The notes under the pieces were generated by a model. It was not told the origin of the DNA. It searched no databases and saw only the letters and a list, made by a program, of their open reading frames with translations. Source: Agarophyton chilense (lineage: Eukaryota > Rhodophyta > Florideophyceae > Gracilariales > Gracilariaceae). From it: 64,000 nucleotides of DNA. The position numbers were made by a program, and so were the translations under genes. The stretch lies in assembly GCA_030374765.1 (NCBI GenBank), contig JARGXX010000088.1, positions 2,728,001 through 2,792,000 of the forward strand, written 5' to 3'. Of this stretch, positions 1 through 9,749 are shown piece after piece (the stretch's first letter is position 1; every line of letters starts with the position of its first letter).

Positions 1-589
1 TTCTATAAACGATCGTACGCAGAGCGAAAGGGCTTGTGGGGGGAGAGTCTAATGTGCGCTCGTGGGGCGCGGTCGGATCTTCGGGAGAATCGGGAATGGG
101 CAGAAGGGCTACCTCCGCTTGCCCCTTCCACCCAGTGTCTCGGGTTTGAGTAAAGGAAAATGATTTAGTTCGCAGGGCCGACAGGATGGTTACAGGTGGC
201 AATCGTGTATGACACAGGATTGCACACTCGTGCCCAAATTTCTACATTCGGTTGTAATCTTTACTCATACGCATTATTTGAGTTGGGAAACTGATCAATC
301 TTACCTTCATTTCAAACTGCTTTTTCTTTTATAGTTCTCAAAAACAGTCAACAACAGAATCATCACCTGTTCGATGATTACTGTGACAAAGCGGTGCAAG
401 TCGCAATACTTCGGCACGTCGTTGGCTCGCTCCTCCATTCATGCCGCACTGCATCTACTGCTCTTTGCCAACTTTTTCAAACGCTATTTCCTTGCAACAT
501 TTTGGGGAAGTCTCCCAGCCCTTGTTCTGGATGTATAAGATATTACGAAAACCGAATGCAGATATCGGAGCACGATACAGAACAAATCG

Positions 590-800
590 GTCCAGAGCCG
601 TATGCGAGAGAGCCGATTTCGCTGTCGAGTGACCCTTATCTGCACGAGGTTCTGGATAATACTTGCTTATCGCACTGCTGTGTGCATAGATTGTGAGTTC
701 TTGAGCATATTTATAAAGGCCCGATTTGATATCACACTCAAACGAGTGTGATAACCAGGGACAGCTCAGATATCAGCACTGTTACAGTGCGATAATCTCT
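590..800. repeat. Dispersed non-coding repeat with hairpin, copy 1
   Basis: This stretch resembles 61915-62165 in the same orientation: shared blocks include the GCCGATTT-GCTGTCGAG region, the CACGAGGTT block, the GCCCGATTTGATATCACA block and the following CAGCACT/CAGCGATAA-like run. It contains a perfect 10-bp hairpin (TATCACACTC at 730-739, loop AAAC, GAGTGTGATA at 744-753). No coding capacity is convincing. It may be a short non-autonomous element or a conserved regulatory/UTR piece; I cannot tell which. The rest of 1-1340 shows no gene I can support. Confidence 0.6.
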
Positions 801-1347
801 GTTATCTTTGCAACTCCCTTTGTAGGCAGCCGCGTTCCGTCATTGTAACCATTTTTAGTTTTCAACGAGAACCTCTTTTTAAATCCATACGGATCGGTGT
901 TCCATATTTTGCGGCAACGGGAGAAACAAATCCTTCGCGTTTTTTTCTCTTTATCGCCTCCGTTGTGCCAGAATCCTTACTGCTCTCATTCATCTGTATC
1001 GACAGAGCTAACCTATCTTTTTGACTAATGACGTGCCAAAGGCAGCGCCAGACTAGGAACAGAAGCAGCACTTAGGTACAGGTGCTGTAATGTTTTGTGA
1101 ACATGACCCGGCAACTTTGAGACAAAAAACAGTTCAAGTCAATGAGAAAGTGACCACCACATGTTTACGTAAAGTAAAGACTGTAGCGAAAAGAAAATAC
1201 ATGTTCGCATATACTGAGTTAAAGCATGTAATGGATAGAAAAAGTATTTGAAATCTAACGTGTGTCAGGAAAGAACAGTGTTTTTCATGCGGTGAAAGTT
1301 GCCTACGACTGCTGTTCGGAGGTCAGAAAAACTCTTTTCCACTGCCC

Positions 1348-2976
1348 TCATAAATCGTCACATAGCTGTTTTCCTTTCGGTCTAACCAAAGATGTTCCAT
1401 CCTCAAAGAACACAGGCGCATGAACTATTCGCGATCCCTCAACATCTACGCGAAGTTTCATCAAACGATCAGCTTTGGGTACATCATTCCCACAAGCAAT
1501 CAATATTTGCTTTAGATTCTCTTCACTCTCATTTTGGCAAATATCTCCGTACACTGCACGACGAGCAAGCAGGTTACGCAGCTTTTCTTCTGTGACAGCT
1601 AGTGCAGAAGTATATCCTAGCAGCTTAGCATAAGATGCAATACTTCCATCCGTAGCCTTTGCTTTCTCGATAAAGCTTTCTCTTTCATCTTGAGATTCCT
1701 GGCTGCTACCAGCCCACTTATGAATAAGTGTGATGGCTCTGGCAGCATTTTCAGCACTGAGGGGTTTCACACCTTCTTCGTAACCTTCCAACATCTCTTT
1801 CTCTCCAAGACAAAAGCTTGTAAGCACATCACAGTTGCATATTTCTATGTAGTATCCATCTGGATCGCGAATGAAATACTGTCGTACAATCTTGCTGTTG
1901 TTAACCGATGTAATACCCGGAGCATCAGCGTCTGCCCCACTCGGCACTGAAACGTTCTGACGGAATGGTACGTTAAGCTGTCTCAAAATGGTTGGAACTT
2001 TTTCAATATTATAGGTTTCAATGCTTATGTGTCCAACGATCAAATCATCTCCAGTGTGTACAACTGGAGTTCCTTTTATCAAGTGTAATTCAAGATTTCC
2101 GATTGTGAACCATGCACCATGCCTGTCAAAGTTGGGACGCCTTATCTGCTGAAAGCCCATAACATTCGTGTAAAATGCAGTGCTTCTTCCTACATCACTG
2201 ACAATGAGAGCGAGATGATTCGCTTTGTAGACAAGCCCACCCAAACCATTCTTCTTGCGACCCGGCGTCCAGTGCAATGCTGGGTTCGTCTCTGGATCCT
2301 CGACACCACTCAATTTCTCAATGCGTAAAAGCTCCGCGGCACGTTTCAAGTTGTTTTCGGAGAGTTGGTGCTCCGCACCAAAATCAAACAAAGACATAAC
2401 TTGTTGCAAATCTTTCGGAAAATCGCTGACTTTGTACATCTTTGAATCGTCAGGAACTTCTTGATCAGTTACAACCGCCGGTTTGGAGATCGAGTTCACC
2501 TTGCTACTTCTTTCATTTAAAAAATCGCCAACTTTATCGTCAATGTGGTAACCCATGGTCTTCAAACAAAATAAAAACTCGTCGATTGTAATTTGTCCAT
2601 TTCCGTCAAGGTCATACAGAGAAATCATCTCATCGACAACCGCATCATCTTCACAAAGGTTTAAACCTGTCATGAAATGACGGACTTCTGCAGCAGTGAG
2701 ATATCCACTGCAATCGACATCCAAGGACCTAAATATTTGACTCACATCCTCATAGGAAAGAGTTTTGGTCTCAAGAGCTTGCATGAATTCCACAAACTGC
2801 TCATAGGAGATTTCGTCAACATTCAAACCGTTCGCTTGAACAGCATTATCGATGTCTTGGTCCCCAATTTTCTGGCCCAAAGCCCGAATAGCTTTCCTGA
2901 GTTCGTGTGGTGAAATAAAACCGCTTTTGTCTTTGTCGAAGAGATTGAAGATCGAACGGTACTCCTCCGAACTCAT
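1348..2976 (-). CDS. EF-hand / glyoxalase-VOC fusion protein
   Basis: A 542-residue single-exon gene with an ATG start at 2976. The N-terminal third is calmodulin-like. EF loops are visible at residues 14-25 (DKDKSGFISPHE), 86-97 (DVDCSGYLTAAE) and 122-133 (DLDGNGQITIDE), and a degenerate fourth lies near 47-60. After a linker, a VOC/glyoxalase I-like domain covers about residues 250-385. It carries a plausible metal set of H254, E296 (or H298), H316 and E378 within the closing DPDGYYIEI motif. VOC enzymes of this type isomerise glutathione hemithioacetals or act on related substrates; the exact substrate is not readable here. The last 150 residues are helical and unassigned. Inference: a Ca2+-responsive, probably cytosolic detoxification or dioxygenase-like enzyme, since no signal peptide is seen. 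Domain calls are strong; the reaction is not. Confidence 0.9.
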   Translation of the reverse strand: MSSEEYRSIFNLFDKDKSGFISPHELRKAIRALGQKIGDQDIDNAVQANGLNVDEISYEQFVEFMQALETKTLSYEDVSQIFRSLDVDCSGYLTAAEVRHFMTGLNLCEDDAVVDEMISLYDLDGNGQITIDEFLFCLKTMGYHIDDKVGDFLNERSSKVNSISKPAVVTDQEVPDDSKMYKVSDFPKDLQQVMSLFDFGAEHQLSENNLKRAAELLRIEKLSGVEDPETNPALHWTPGRKKNGLGGLVYKANHLALIVSDVGRSTAFYTNVMGFQQIRRPNFDRHGAWFTIGNLELHLIKGTPVVHTGDDLIVGHISIETYNIEKVPTILRQLNVPFRQNVSVPSGADADAPGITSVNNSKIVRQYFIRDPDGYYIEICNCDVLTSFCLGEKEMLEGYEEGVKPLSAENAARAITLIHKWAGSSQESQDERESFIEKAKATDGSIASYAKLLGYTSALAVTEEKLRNLLARRAVYGDICQNESEENLKQILIACGNDVPKADRLMKLRVDVEGSRIVHAPVFFEDGTSLVRPKGKQLCDDL

Positions 2977-3137
2977 GTTTTGGTTTTAAAACGTGAAACT
3001 GAAATGGCTAACCTCCAGCCGAAAGTTAGGGGATGGGAAGAGACTAGAGTTTATGGAGGACAGCGGAAAGGTGCTGCCTACAGTCCGCGAAATTCTCAAA
3101 AACCCCGGAGGCCGGACACATGTTTTGACATTTGCTG

Positions 3138-3145
3138 TATTTATA
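3138..3145 (-). promoter_or_regulatory. Possible TATA box of the EF-hand/VOC gene
   Basis: TATAAATA on the minus strand, about 160 bp upstream of the ATG at 2976. Distance and sequence suit a core promoter with a leader of roughly 130 nt. Only position and motif support it. Confidence 0.35.
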
Positions 3146-3472
3146 CTGAGAGCTGATTCCCAATCGAACACACCGTTTTGTGAGTGCCAGTTTGCAGGGT
3201 GGAAAGAAAACGAGTCTCGCGATCTTGCTCAAATTACCCATACACTGCGGCGAAGCTGAATTTGCTACGCCACCACCCATGGGGAGACATACATGGTGAG
3301 ATAAAGGCGGACTTGTGCATAGAGTATCTCTTTGAGCATCGCTGGGTGGTTAATCACTTGCTTTTGATAGATATGAGCTTGATGACAGAGCAATTATAAG
3401 GTCAAATTACAACCACAGTACTCGTCTTTGTTTTCCTTGCTCAACAGGTACGCTACTGTCGTCAAACACCGA

Positions 3473-3610
3473 TGTTCGACAGCGCAGCTCGAGCAATCTG
3501 TAAAATCAGATTGCTGGTAACGGGCGGCGCGCTACTCGAATAGATGATAGAGATAGATAATCTGGGGTGAGAGCGCCTCTTCGCTTTCTGCAACAAGTCT
3601 TATATGGGTT
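3473..3610. repeat. Copia LTR fragment, orientation opposite to the next copy
   Basis: Begins TGTTCGACAGCGC and matches 20663-20805, the end of the Copia-B LTR, including the GATAGAGATAGATAAT and GGGGTGAGAG blocks. The next copy (3716 onward) is in reverse orientation, so two LTR pieces face each other across about 105 bp. Fossil; no coding part. Confidence 0.7.
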
Positions 3611-3674
3611 ATTGGCTGGCTATGAGAAAGGGATTTGAATCCGAAGGCCCAAAAATCTCAGCCAGACAATAACC
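3607..3674. repeat. Long imperfect hairpin
   Basis: Arms at 3607-3627 (GGTTATTGGCTGGCTATGAGA) and 3656-3674 are near-perfect reverse complements, with a loop of about 28 nt containing GGATTTGAATCC. It lies between two oppositely oriented Copia LTR pieces. It could be a small inverted-repeat element or a product of rearrangement. Confidence 0.6.
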
Positions 3675-3870
3675 GCTTGTCGCTCAGTTTCGAAAGAAAA
3701 TATCGTAGTTGTCCGTGGGTCGCATGCGTCGAACACATATCTGTCAGAGAGCTCAACGCATCTTCCAAAATGTGTTTTTAAAATAATGATTTTTTTTAGT
3801 ATTATTTCCCTTTTGGACCGACGGATAGCGCCGGCGAGCAAACGGCCCACAGCGTTAAATATATGTCTCA

Positions 3871-3874
3871 CTAG
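3871..3874. repeat. Target-site duplication of the piggyBac-like element (left)
   Basis: CTAG at 3871-3874 is repeated at 6743-6746. The unoccupied paralogue near 20.86 kb has one CTAC at this point, which supports a 4-bp duplication. Confidence 0.75.
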
Positions 3875-3894
3875 TGTCTACACGCCCGGCGGAT

Positions 3895-3933
3895 TGGCCT
3901 CACATGAGGCCAGCTTGGCCTCATATGAGGCCA
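3895..3933. repeat. Two subterminal 18-bp palindromes (left end)
   Basis: TGGCCTCACATGAGGCCA at 3895-3912 (one mismatch from a perfect palindrome) and TGGCCTCATATGAGGCCA at 3916-3933 (perfect). A third perfect copy lies at 6710-6727 near the other end. They are likely transposase-binding sites, by analogy with the internal repeats of piggyBac family ends. Confidence 0.8.
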
Positions 3934-4186
3934 GTTCTATTTTCGAAAAAATTAGTACAAATCGGTGGTTTCCATACTGCAGCGGCGTATTCTATTTTCT
4001 AAGTAAAACACTAAATTTCTAACCATGTTCCTCCTGCTTTAAAGTACATTCTTAAGACAGTTGTCTTCAGTAACAGCAGCTCAGTAACTTCACGACCGCT
4101 CGGAGACTGATAAAAACAGAGTTCAAACCTCGCTGAGTTCAGTGTAACTCAAAAACTCCCACAAGAGCTCGACTAATTCTAAAAAT

Positions 4187-4280
4187 TATTATGGTCTAAG
4201 AACGCATTTGCGTCCACTTGAACAGCAGACAGAATAAGGTGACATCTGCTTAAGGGATTGTTTCGTCAGAGACCATAATA
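4187..4280. repeat. 11-bp inverted repeat inside the piggyBac-like element
   Basis: TATTATGGTCT at 4187-4197 and AGACCATAATA at 4270-4280, a perfect inverted pair 72 bp apart in the non-coding 3' part of the element (3934-4638), where I see no other feature. Confidence 0.5.
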
Positions 4281-4638
4281 TATCTAGCAAGTTGAATAAC
4301 GCGGATTGAATTAGTAGGGGGCTTAAGGTAATTTAAATTTTTGCTTTATACTTCTAAAAGATGCCTCCAAAAAGCCTTAAAAACGCATGTTGACACACGA
4401 ACATCAATTTTGTTGACTAAATGTTGCTCGAAATGTCATGAATGTCACGAAGATGATCTATAAAACACCCACGACCGGGGACACTGTGACATATATAGAA
4501 ATCTATATCATTGTACTTTTTTCATTCTGAACAAACAAATTTGGATTTGTAAGTGGTCTTGCAGACTTTTCATCGTCCTTGATATGTTTTAGACGTCAAA
4601 AAACCATCCAATTTCTTTCTTTTTTGATTGGTCTCCAT

Positions 4639-6539
4639 TTAATGAATGCCGGTTCTAGCCGTATATGGGTTTTCTATTTCATCTTCCTCCTTACGTTTTC
4701 TTTTCATAGTTCGAATAGCATCCCAGTTGTTATATACTAATCCGTGAGCGAGATTACAATAGAGATTATGCAGTGTAAGATTCAATTTGTTTCCGTATGC
4801 ACCCTTGTAAAGATTCCAAGCATCAACCACGCACATTGCTAGCAAAAAATTATTCACTTTGAAAGACCATTATTTCACTTCAAACTTCTTTTCCATATTC
4901 AGATCATCTTGACGTGACCTATTAGGCCTATCAATTCTTGAACAACAAAAATAGTACTGCTCACACACTTCTGGAATAGCAATGGAAAGCGGAGTTTTTT
5001 TGTTATTCCATCAGTTGTCCTCCATCTTTCACGAGAAATGGGAGTTCCTGGTTGGGTACTGCTACAAGTGCTGATGAAATATCTCCTCGCGCGGTCCATC
5101 CAGAGCACAGACATCAACTTTCGATCCAATTCAGGCAGTTTCGAGACCATTGACACGTGCTGGCCCCATGCCGTCATCGTAAGTTCGGAAAGATGTTTCA
5201 TAGGAAACCTTCTGGTGCCTGTTTTTTGACCCCAATAAATCGCATTCCTCTTTTTAAAAGTTCTTCAGCGGTTTCAACAGATGCAAAATATGAATCGGCA
5301 CAAACGATTCGATCAGTTGCGAACCATTTTTCAACAAGTCTCATTCAAACAGCTGTTCCATGTCCATGTTCTGATTCAAAACGCTGTACATCTGGTTGCT
5401 TAGCTCCCATCGTGATTTCAATTTTGAGAATAATTCCACTCCTTCCACAACACACTGTCTTTAAATCACAACCATTTTCAGGTTTCCTATAAAAGGCAGT
5501 GTAGTGTGGAATTCCAATTTCAATCCAGTTCCCTCCAAGTCCATACCAACGTGACATACTTTTGTCCACGCACAAAGTGTGTGACGGAGTTACGAACGCT
5601 CTCCGATGGTCATTTGTAGCTTTCACAAACTCAGAAATGCATAACCATCTGCATTCTTCTGATTTTTGATCGTTTTCAGAGCCAGTGAAAGATGAATTGC
5701 CGTATACGTTCAAACCGGTTTTGTGACATGATGTTTCCGAGCTGCGGAGATTCGATATATTTAGAAAACGTGTCTTTAGACCAAAGCGATCTTCTATTTG
5801 AAAACTCGAAGCGTGTCATTAACACCATTAAACCGAAAAAATTCAAAATTTCACCTCCTGTAGTCTGCTTTAAGCCTTTTCCTTCCAGCCGAGAGTTGGT
5901 AGGTCGAACTATTTTTTCCAAATGAGCAACTGGAAACATCCACATGAATAAATCGTTTAGAGAGAGTTTTGAGGGTGCAGGAATGGCGGAGATAAAATCT
6001 CCAACAGGTCCCGTGACTTTCCATTGATGCATTTGCACTGGACCATTCAGAGTCAAGGATACATTTTCAGTTGTCCATTTCGTCGAATGAACTTCCACAA
6101 AGCTGTCTTGCGTGTCACTGTTTGTCACAGTAGGAGGGCTCAACGGATTCATTGTGTTTCATTGATCGCCATCCGTGACAGTATTCTGCTCTTCATTGTT
6201 CAAAACTTCATTAGTAATAGCAGCACCATTTATCTCCACGTTGGAATTGATGGCTTGTTGAGCAGTTTCCTGAACCGTGACATGATCGCCGGCTTTTAAA
6301 TTGCAAAGTTTGAGAGTGCTTATTTTCTCGCGACCAGGTAGCTCGAAGTTTATCGTGACAAAAGTGTGTCCCCGATTATTTTTGACAACAACGTCCACTT
6401 TTGTAACACTTCCGCTGACCAGTTGCGTTTTCCATTGCGTGCCAAAGAAGCGTTTACAATCGCTCTCTGATGTGGTGAGACGTGCGCGGGTATGTACTCT
6501 GTTTCCCACTACACAACGGGGATCCATAGATGATGACAT
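4639..6539 (-). pseudogene. piggyBac-type transposase (DDE_Tnp_1_7), degraded
   Basis: The likely start is the ATG at 6539. Family landmarks in order: an acidic N-terminal region; an N-terminal helical domain with TNSR and MSQNRFERIRQF (about 5690-5920); a catalytic-core block around CVDKSMSRWYGLGG with RKPENG (about 5430-5580), where the usual first aspartate motif reads VDKS rather than LDES; an ADSYF-type second block (about 5270-5310); and a C-terminal helical tail ending at 4639. The frame carries one in-frame TGA at 6159-6161, at least one frameshift near 5.7 kb and several stops between 4.86 and 5.35 kb. It is therefore dead. Related proteins are common in oomycetes and algae. It would act in the nucleus to cut and paste the element. 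Confidence 0.8.
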
Positions 6540-6709
6540 ATTTGATAAATTATGAACGAATGAAGTAAAGATGATGTGTTTACAGGTTGTGGAAGATCGT
6601 TCGTGATCTTTGAGGTTGACGCCAGAGAAGAAGAGAGTGTTGACAACGTCTAGGCACAAAAATTTAAGGTAATTGACAAAGTTTACAAAAATTATCGATG
6701 TTGTAATTA

Positions 6710-6727
6710 TGGCCTCATATGAGGCCA
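6710..6727. repeat. Subterminal 18-bp palindrome (right end)
   Basis: Perfect TGGCCTCATATGAGGCCA, identical to the copy at 3916-3933, 15 bp inside the right end of the transposon. Confidence 0.8.
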
Positions 6728-7405
6728 GTGGTCGTATAGACACTAGGCTCCACAGCGCTACAACCGCTGTAGAGAAAAATTGTATTTGAGTTAAACAAGA
6801 AAGCTTCCATAGAAGTCTTGTCGTGAAAACGAAGAGAATCTCTCACCCCAAATTATCTATCTCTATCCTCTACTAGAGTAGCGTGTCGCCCGTAACCAAC
6901 GATCTGATTGTAAAGATTGCTAGAGGTGCGCCTTAACACTTCGCGTTAGAAATGACATCTTCTACTCGCTTTCATATTTCGTCTCGTTATGATCGTTTGT
7001 AACGATCTATCACGATCATCAAACCGTTGAAAAACATTTAAAAGCAACTACGAGACTGTGCTTTGTCTATTCTCAACGTGCATCCCGTCTTGGATGAAAT
7101 CAATGCTTTGATCCTACTCAGTTAAGCTCAGACAGAATATGTGGAAGTAACTTTGAAAATCCTACAGCCTACTAAGAAAGTTATATTCGAACGAGAACTC
7201 TTTCAGGCACCGCTCTTCCCCGTTCATTTAATTAGAGATGTTGCTGCTCTCTACAAACTGGACTGTTTACGGGAAGTTACATTTTGGTTTCCCGACTTAG
7301 AAACCTTTGGAATAATTGAACGGACCACTGGAAAGAAGAATTATCAGTATTCTAACCTTTGGTTTAGTTCCCCAACGGCCCAGAAGAACAGAAGCAACCA
7401 CCATT

Positions 7406-9620
7406 ATGGATGCAAGAAACACACCCAACCGACCCGAACATAGGACTTTCACGGCAGGAACAGCTGCCACTGCAACGCCGACGATGTCGCCTGAATCTCA
7501 GGTTGATTATTTTAGGGACTGCAAGAGCGGGAGAAGCCAGCTGCAAGGAGTACTGACCCCACTGGACGACCCTGAAAGGATTCGCCGAGAACCCACGGTA
7601 GCAGCGCGTTTACGAGAACGCCTCATCAGGGCCACCTCTACGCCAAAAACACCACAAGGAGAACCCCGTAAGACCAAAGGAATTAGAGATAATATTCCCG
7701 CCGGACTTGCCGACCTTCTCTGGCCCCGTCTCCGTGAGCTCTACTCAGCCCATGTGGATTCCATTGTGGAAATGCGACTCGCCACGGCGATCGCTGACCA
7801 CACGGATTACCTCGTTACGCAAATCGTCCCCAAAGTCATGGAGTCTGATCTATTTTTAGATTTCCTCATTCAGGCCGTTCAAGGAGCAGTCACCAGCCAG
7901 TCAGGCAACACGGCCCCTAGGACCACTCCACAAGTCAGCCATCCGGCTTCCATATGGCAACTCCCTACCGAACCCCCAGGAGTGGCGGCGTTATCCGCCC
8001 CTCGCCGGGAATATCATCAGGAAAACCCCATGGTGGGACAATCTAAGAGCAGAAGAGAAACTCCGCGTCTAGATGAGAGACAGGTTGCCCATCAGGAGAA
8101 TAAAAGGGAGGGACAAGCGAGGAGCAGAAGAGAAGCTCCACGTCTAGAAGAGAGACTGCTTGCCCCACCCGACGGATTATATGAGGTACAGTGACCTCGG
8201 GGCTACATCGGATCGGATAGAGATATCGATCCTTTAGGTCCCTGTTCCGCTGGAAAGAAAAGAAGCAACCGCAGGAGAAAGAAGAAAAGAAGTAGCAAAA
8301 TTAGAGACCATTCGGAAACGAGTGATTCCAAATCGGCCTCGACCGAAACGACCGACTCGGATGTGGATGAGGCCGCCGTTCGAGGCCTCAGACCACTTAC
8401 AAAAACCAACGAACTTTTCCTTAGGGTTCGAGACTACCGGAATTACCGGCTTGCCGACAGGTCCGCGAAATATTCTGGTTCGGTGGCTCGCAGAGTCGCA
8501 AAATGGGCCAGACGGATGCAACTAACCATTACGGACAAGTTCTCGGGTTCCGATCCCATTGCAGTCCTTATTTTTCTCAGTTTGTTCCCTACGGCCTGCA
8601 ATCAAAACGGTGTCCACGAGGGCGCCGCTCTGTACCTTTTCCAATTCTTCCTTACAGGACAGGCGCGTGACCGAGTGGTTTCGATGATATTTGGCACAAC
8701 TGACCTCGTGGATGCTCAAGATTTGTGAGATCGTCAGGTCATACCCTCAGGTTGTTCATTACCTCTTGGAAACTTACGCCACGGATGACGTTATAATGGA
8801 TGCCCACCAGGAAGTAATATCCTTTAGGCAGAGCTCCAACATGACCGAATCGGTTTTCGAAGACGACCTATGGAAGAAGGCTTACAGATGTAGAAACGTG
8901 TTCTCCGAAGGACGGCTTGAACGTCACTTCATCATGGGATTGCTCCCTGCCATTCGGACACATGTTCGCAATTACCACACGGAAAACCCCCAATGCTCCT
9001 TCCAAAGGCTCGTTACCTACGCCGAGTGTTATGGCAAAACCTACCGGACCTCCAGACACAACTCTGATATAACTAGAGGACACGCAACTCCATTGCGAAG
9101 ACCCAACTAAGCCCATTTGGTTAGCTCCACGGAGTGGGACATGGGTGCTTCACTCCATTACGCCGATTCGGGAGATGTCCTCGCGGTCAGTTTCAGTGCT
9201 CCTCCGTCTGGGCCCCCATCATATACCTCCCAGGAAACTACAGCGACCACTGGACCACCCACACCCAAGTATTCTCCCTTTCCGCCCCGCAAGGACGTTT
9301 TTGTTCGCTCCCCAAGGGCCTGCTTCCTCTGCCTGTCAGTGACCCAACCTTGTGACTGTACGAGGTATCTGCCTGAGGACGCACGTAAAACCCTCCTAGA
9401 CCTAAGGGAAGAGAATTTCCGGGTGCAGATATCCGAAGGAATATATAACAGGGCACAGCAACGAACCACAGGGACCCCTGGAAGCTCACGCTATGTCACG
9501 CCTCCGGACACTCCGATCAAAGCTCCACAGGTCCACTCCATTGTAGATCCTACGGACGACCCCGTGGAGGAACCCTATCCTCAGGAAGAAACGGAAACCC
9601 CATCGGAAAACTCCTAGAGG
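7406..9620 (+). pseudogene. Gypsy-A gag region
   Basis: Begins with a Met-Asp-Ala-Arg frame at 7406. The central part resembles the capsid-like region of Gypsy-B gag. A CFLCLSVTQPCDC segment near 9310-9360 sits where Gypsy-B has its CCHC knuckle. It would encode the structural particle protein. Fossil, broken. Confidence 0.6.
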
Positions 9621-9749
9621 GACGACTCGAGGCAAACCCTCCCTCTTTAAGCCTCTGCCTCAACCAATTGGACGGTCTTTAGCCAAAGAGCTCCTCACCT
9701 CCCAATACAAACCACCCACCATGGACCACTCAGGGTGAACCACAATTGG

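Larger units (their letters stand above)
3875..6742 (-). mobile_element. piggyBac-like DNA transposon, CTAG target duplication
   Basis: The ends are TGTCTACACG (3875) and, reading inward from 6742 on the minus strand, TGTCTATACG. The element is flanked by CTAG at 3871-3874 and 6743-6746. The same LTR region without an insertion exists at 20.86 kb, where a single CTAC (one base different) stands in place of the element. This defines both borders and a 4-bp target duplication. Subterminal copies of an 18-bp palindrome lie near both ends. Inside is one minus-strand transposase relic. Length is 2868 bp. Classical piggyBac uses TTAA, so CTAG is unusual for the family. Confidence 0.85.
3716..7274 (+). 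mobile_element. Copia-A: LTR and gag-start remnant, split by a DNA transposon
   Basis: Plus-strand relic of the same Copia family as Copia-B. LTR sequence runs from TGGGTCGCATGC (3716) to about 6930, interrupted by the piggyBac-like insertion 3875-6742. It is followed by leader and the first part of a gag-like frame (7141-7274) resembling the 20.0-20.55 kb gag of Copia-B. Homology stops at 7274, where Gypsy-A leader sequence begins. Everything downstream of early gag is missing. Old and broken. Confidence 0.75.

Noticed and set aside
3630-3675. tRNA-like T arm (GGATTTGAATCC) at 3633-3644
   Set aside because: The stem does not pair as a T arm, and the bases are the loop of a larger inverted repeat.
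6159-6161. In-frame TGA codons in the piggyBac-like and Harbinger transposases (also 22912-22914) as a sign that TGA is read as an amino acid
   Set aside because: Host genes such as 57043-57639 end in TGA, the same transposons also carry TAA or TAG stops and frameshifts, and decay explains all of them.
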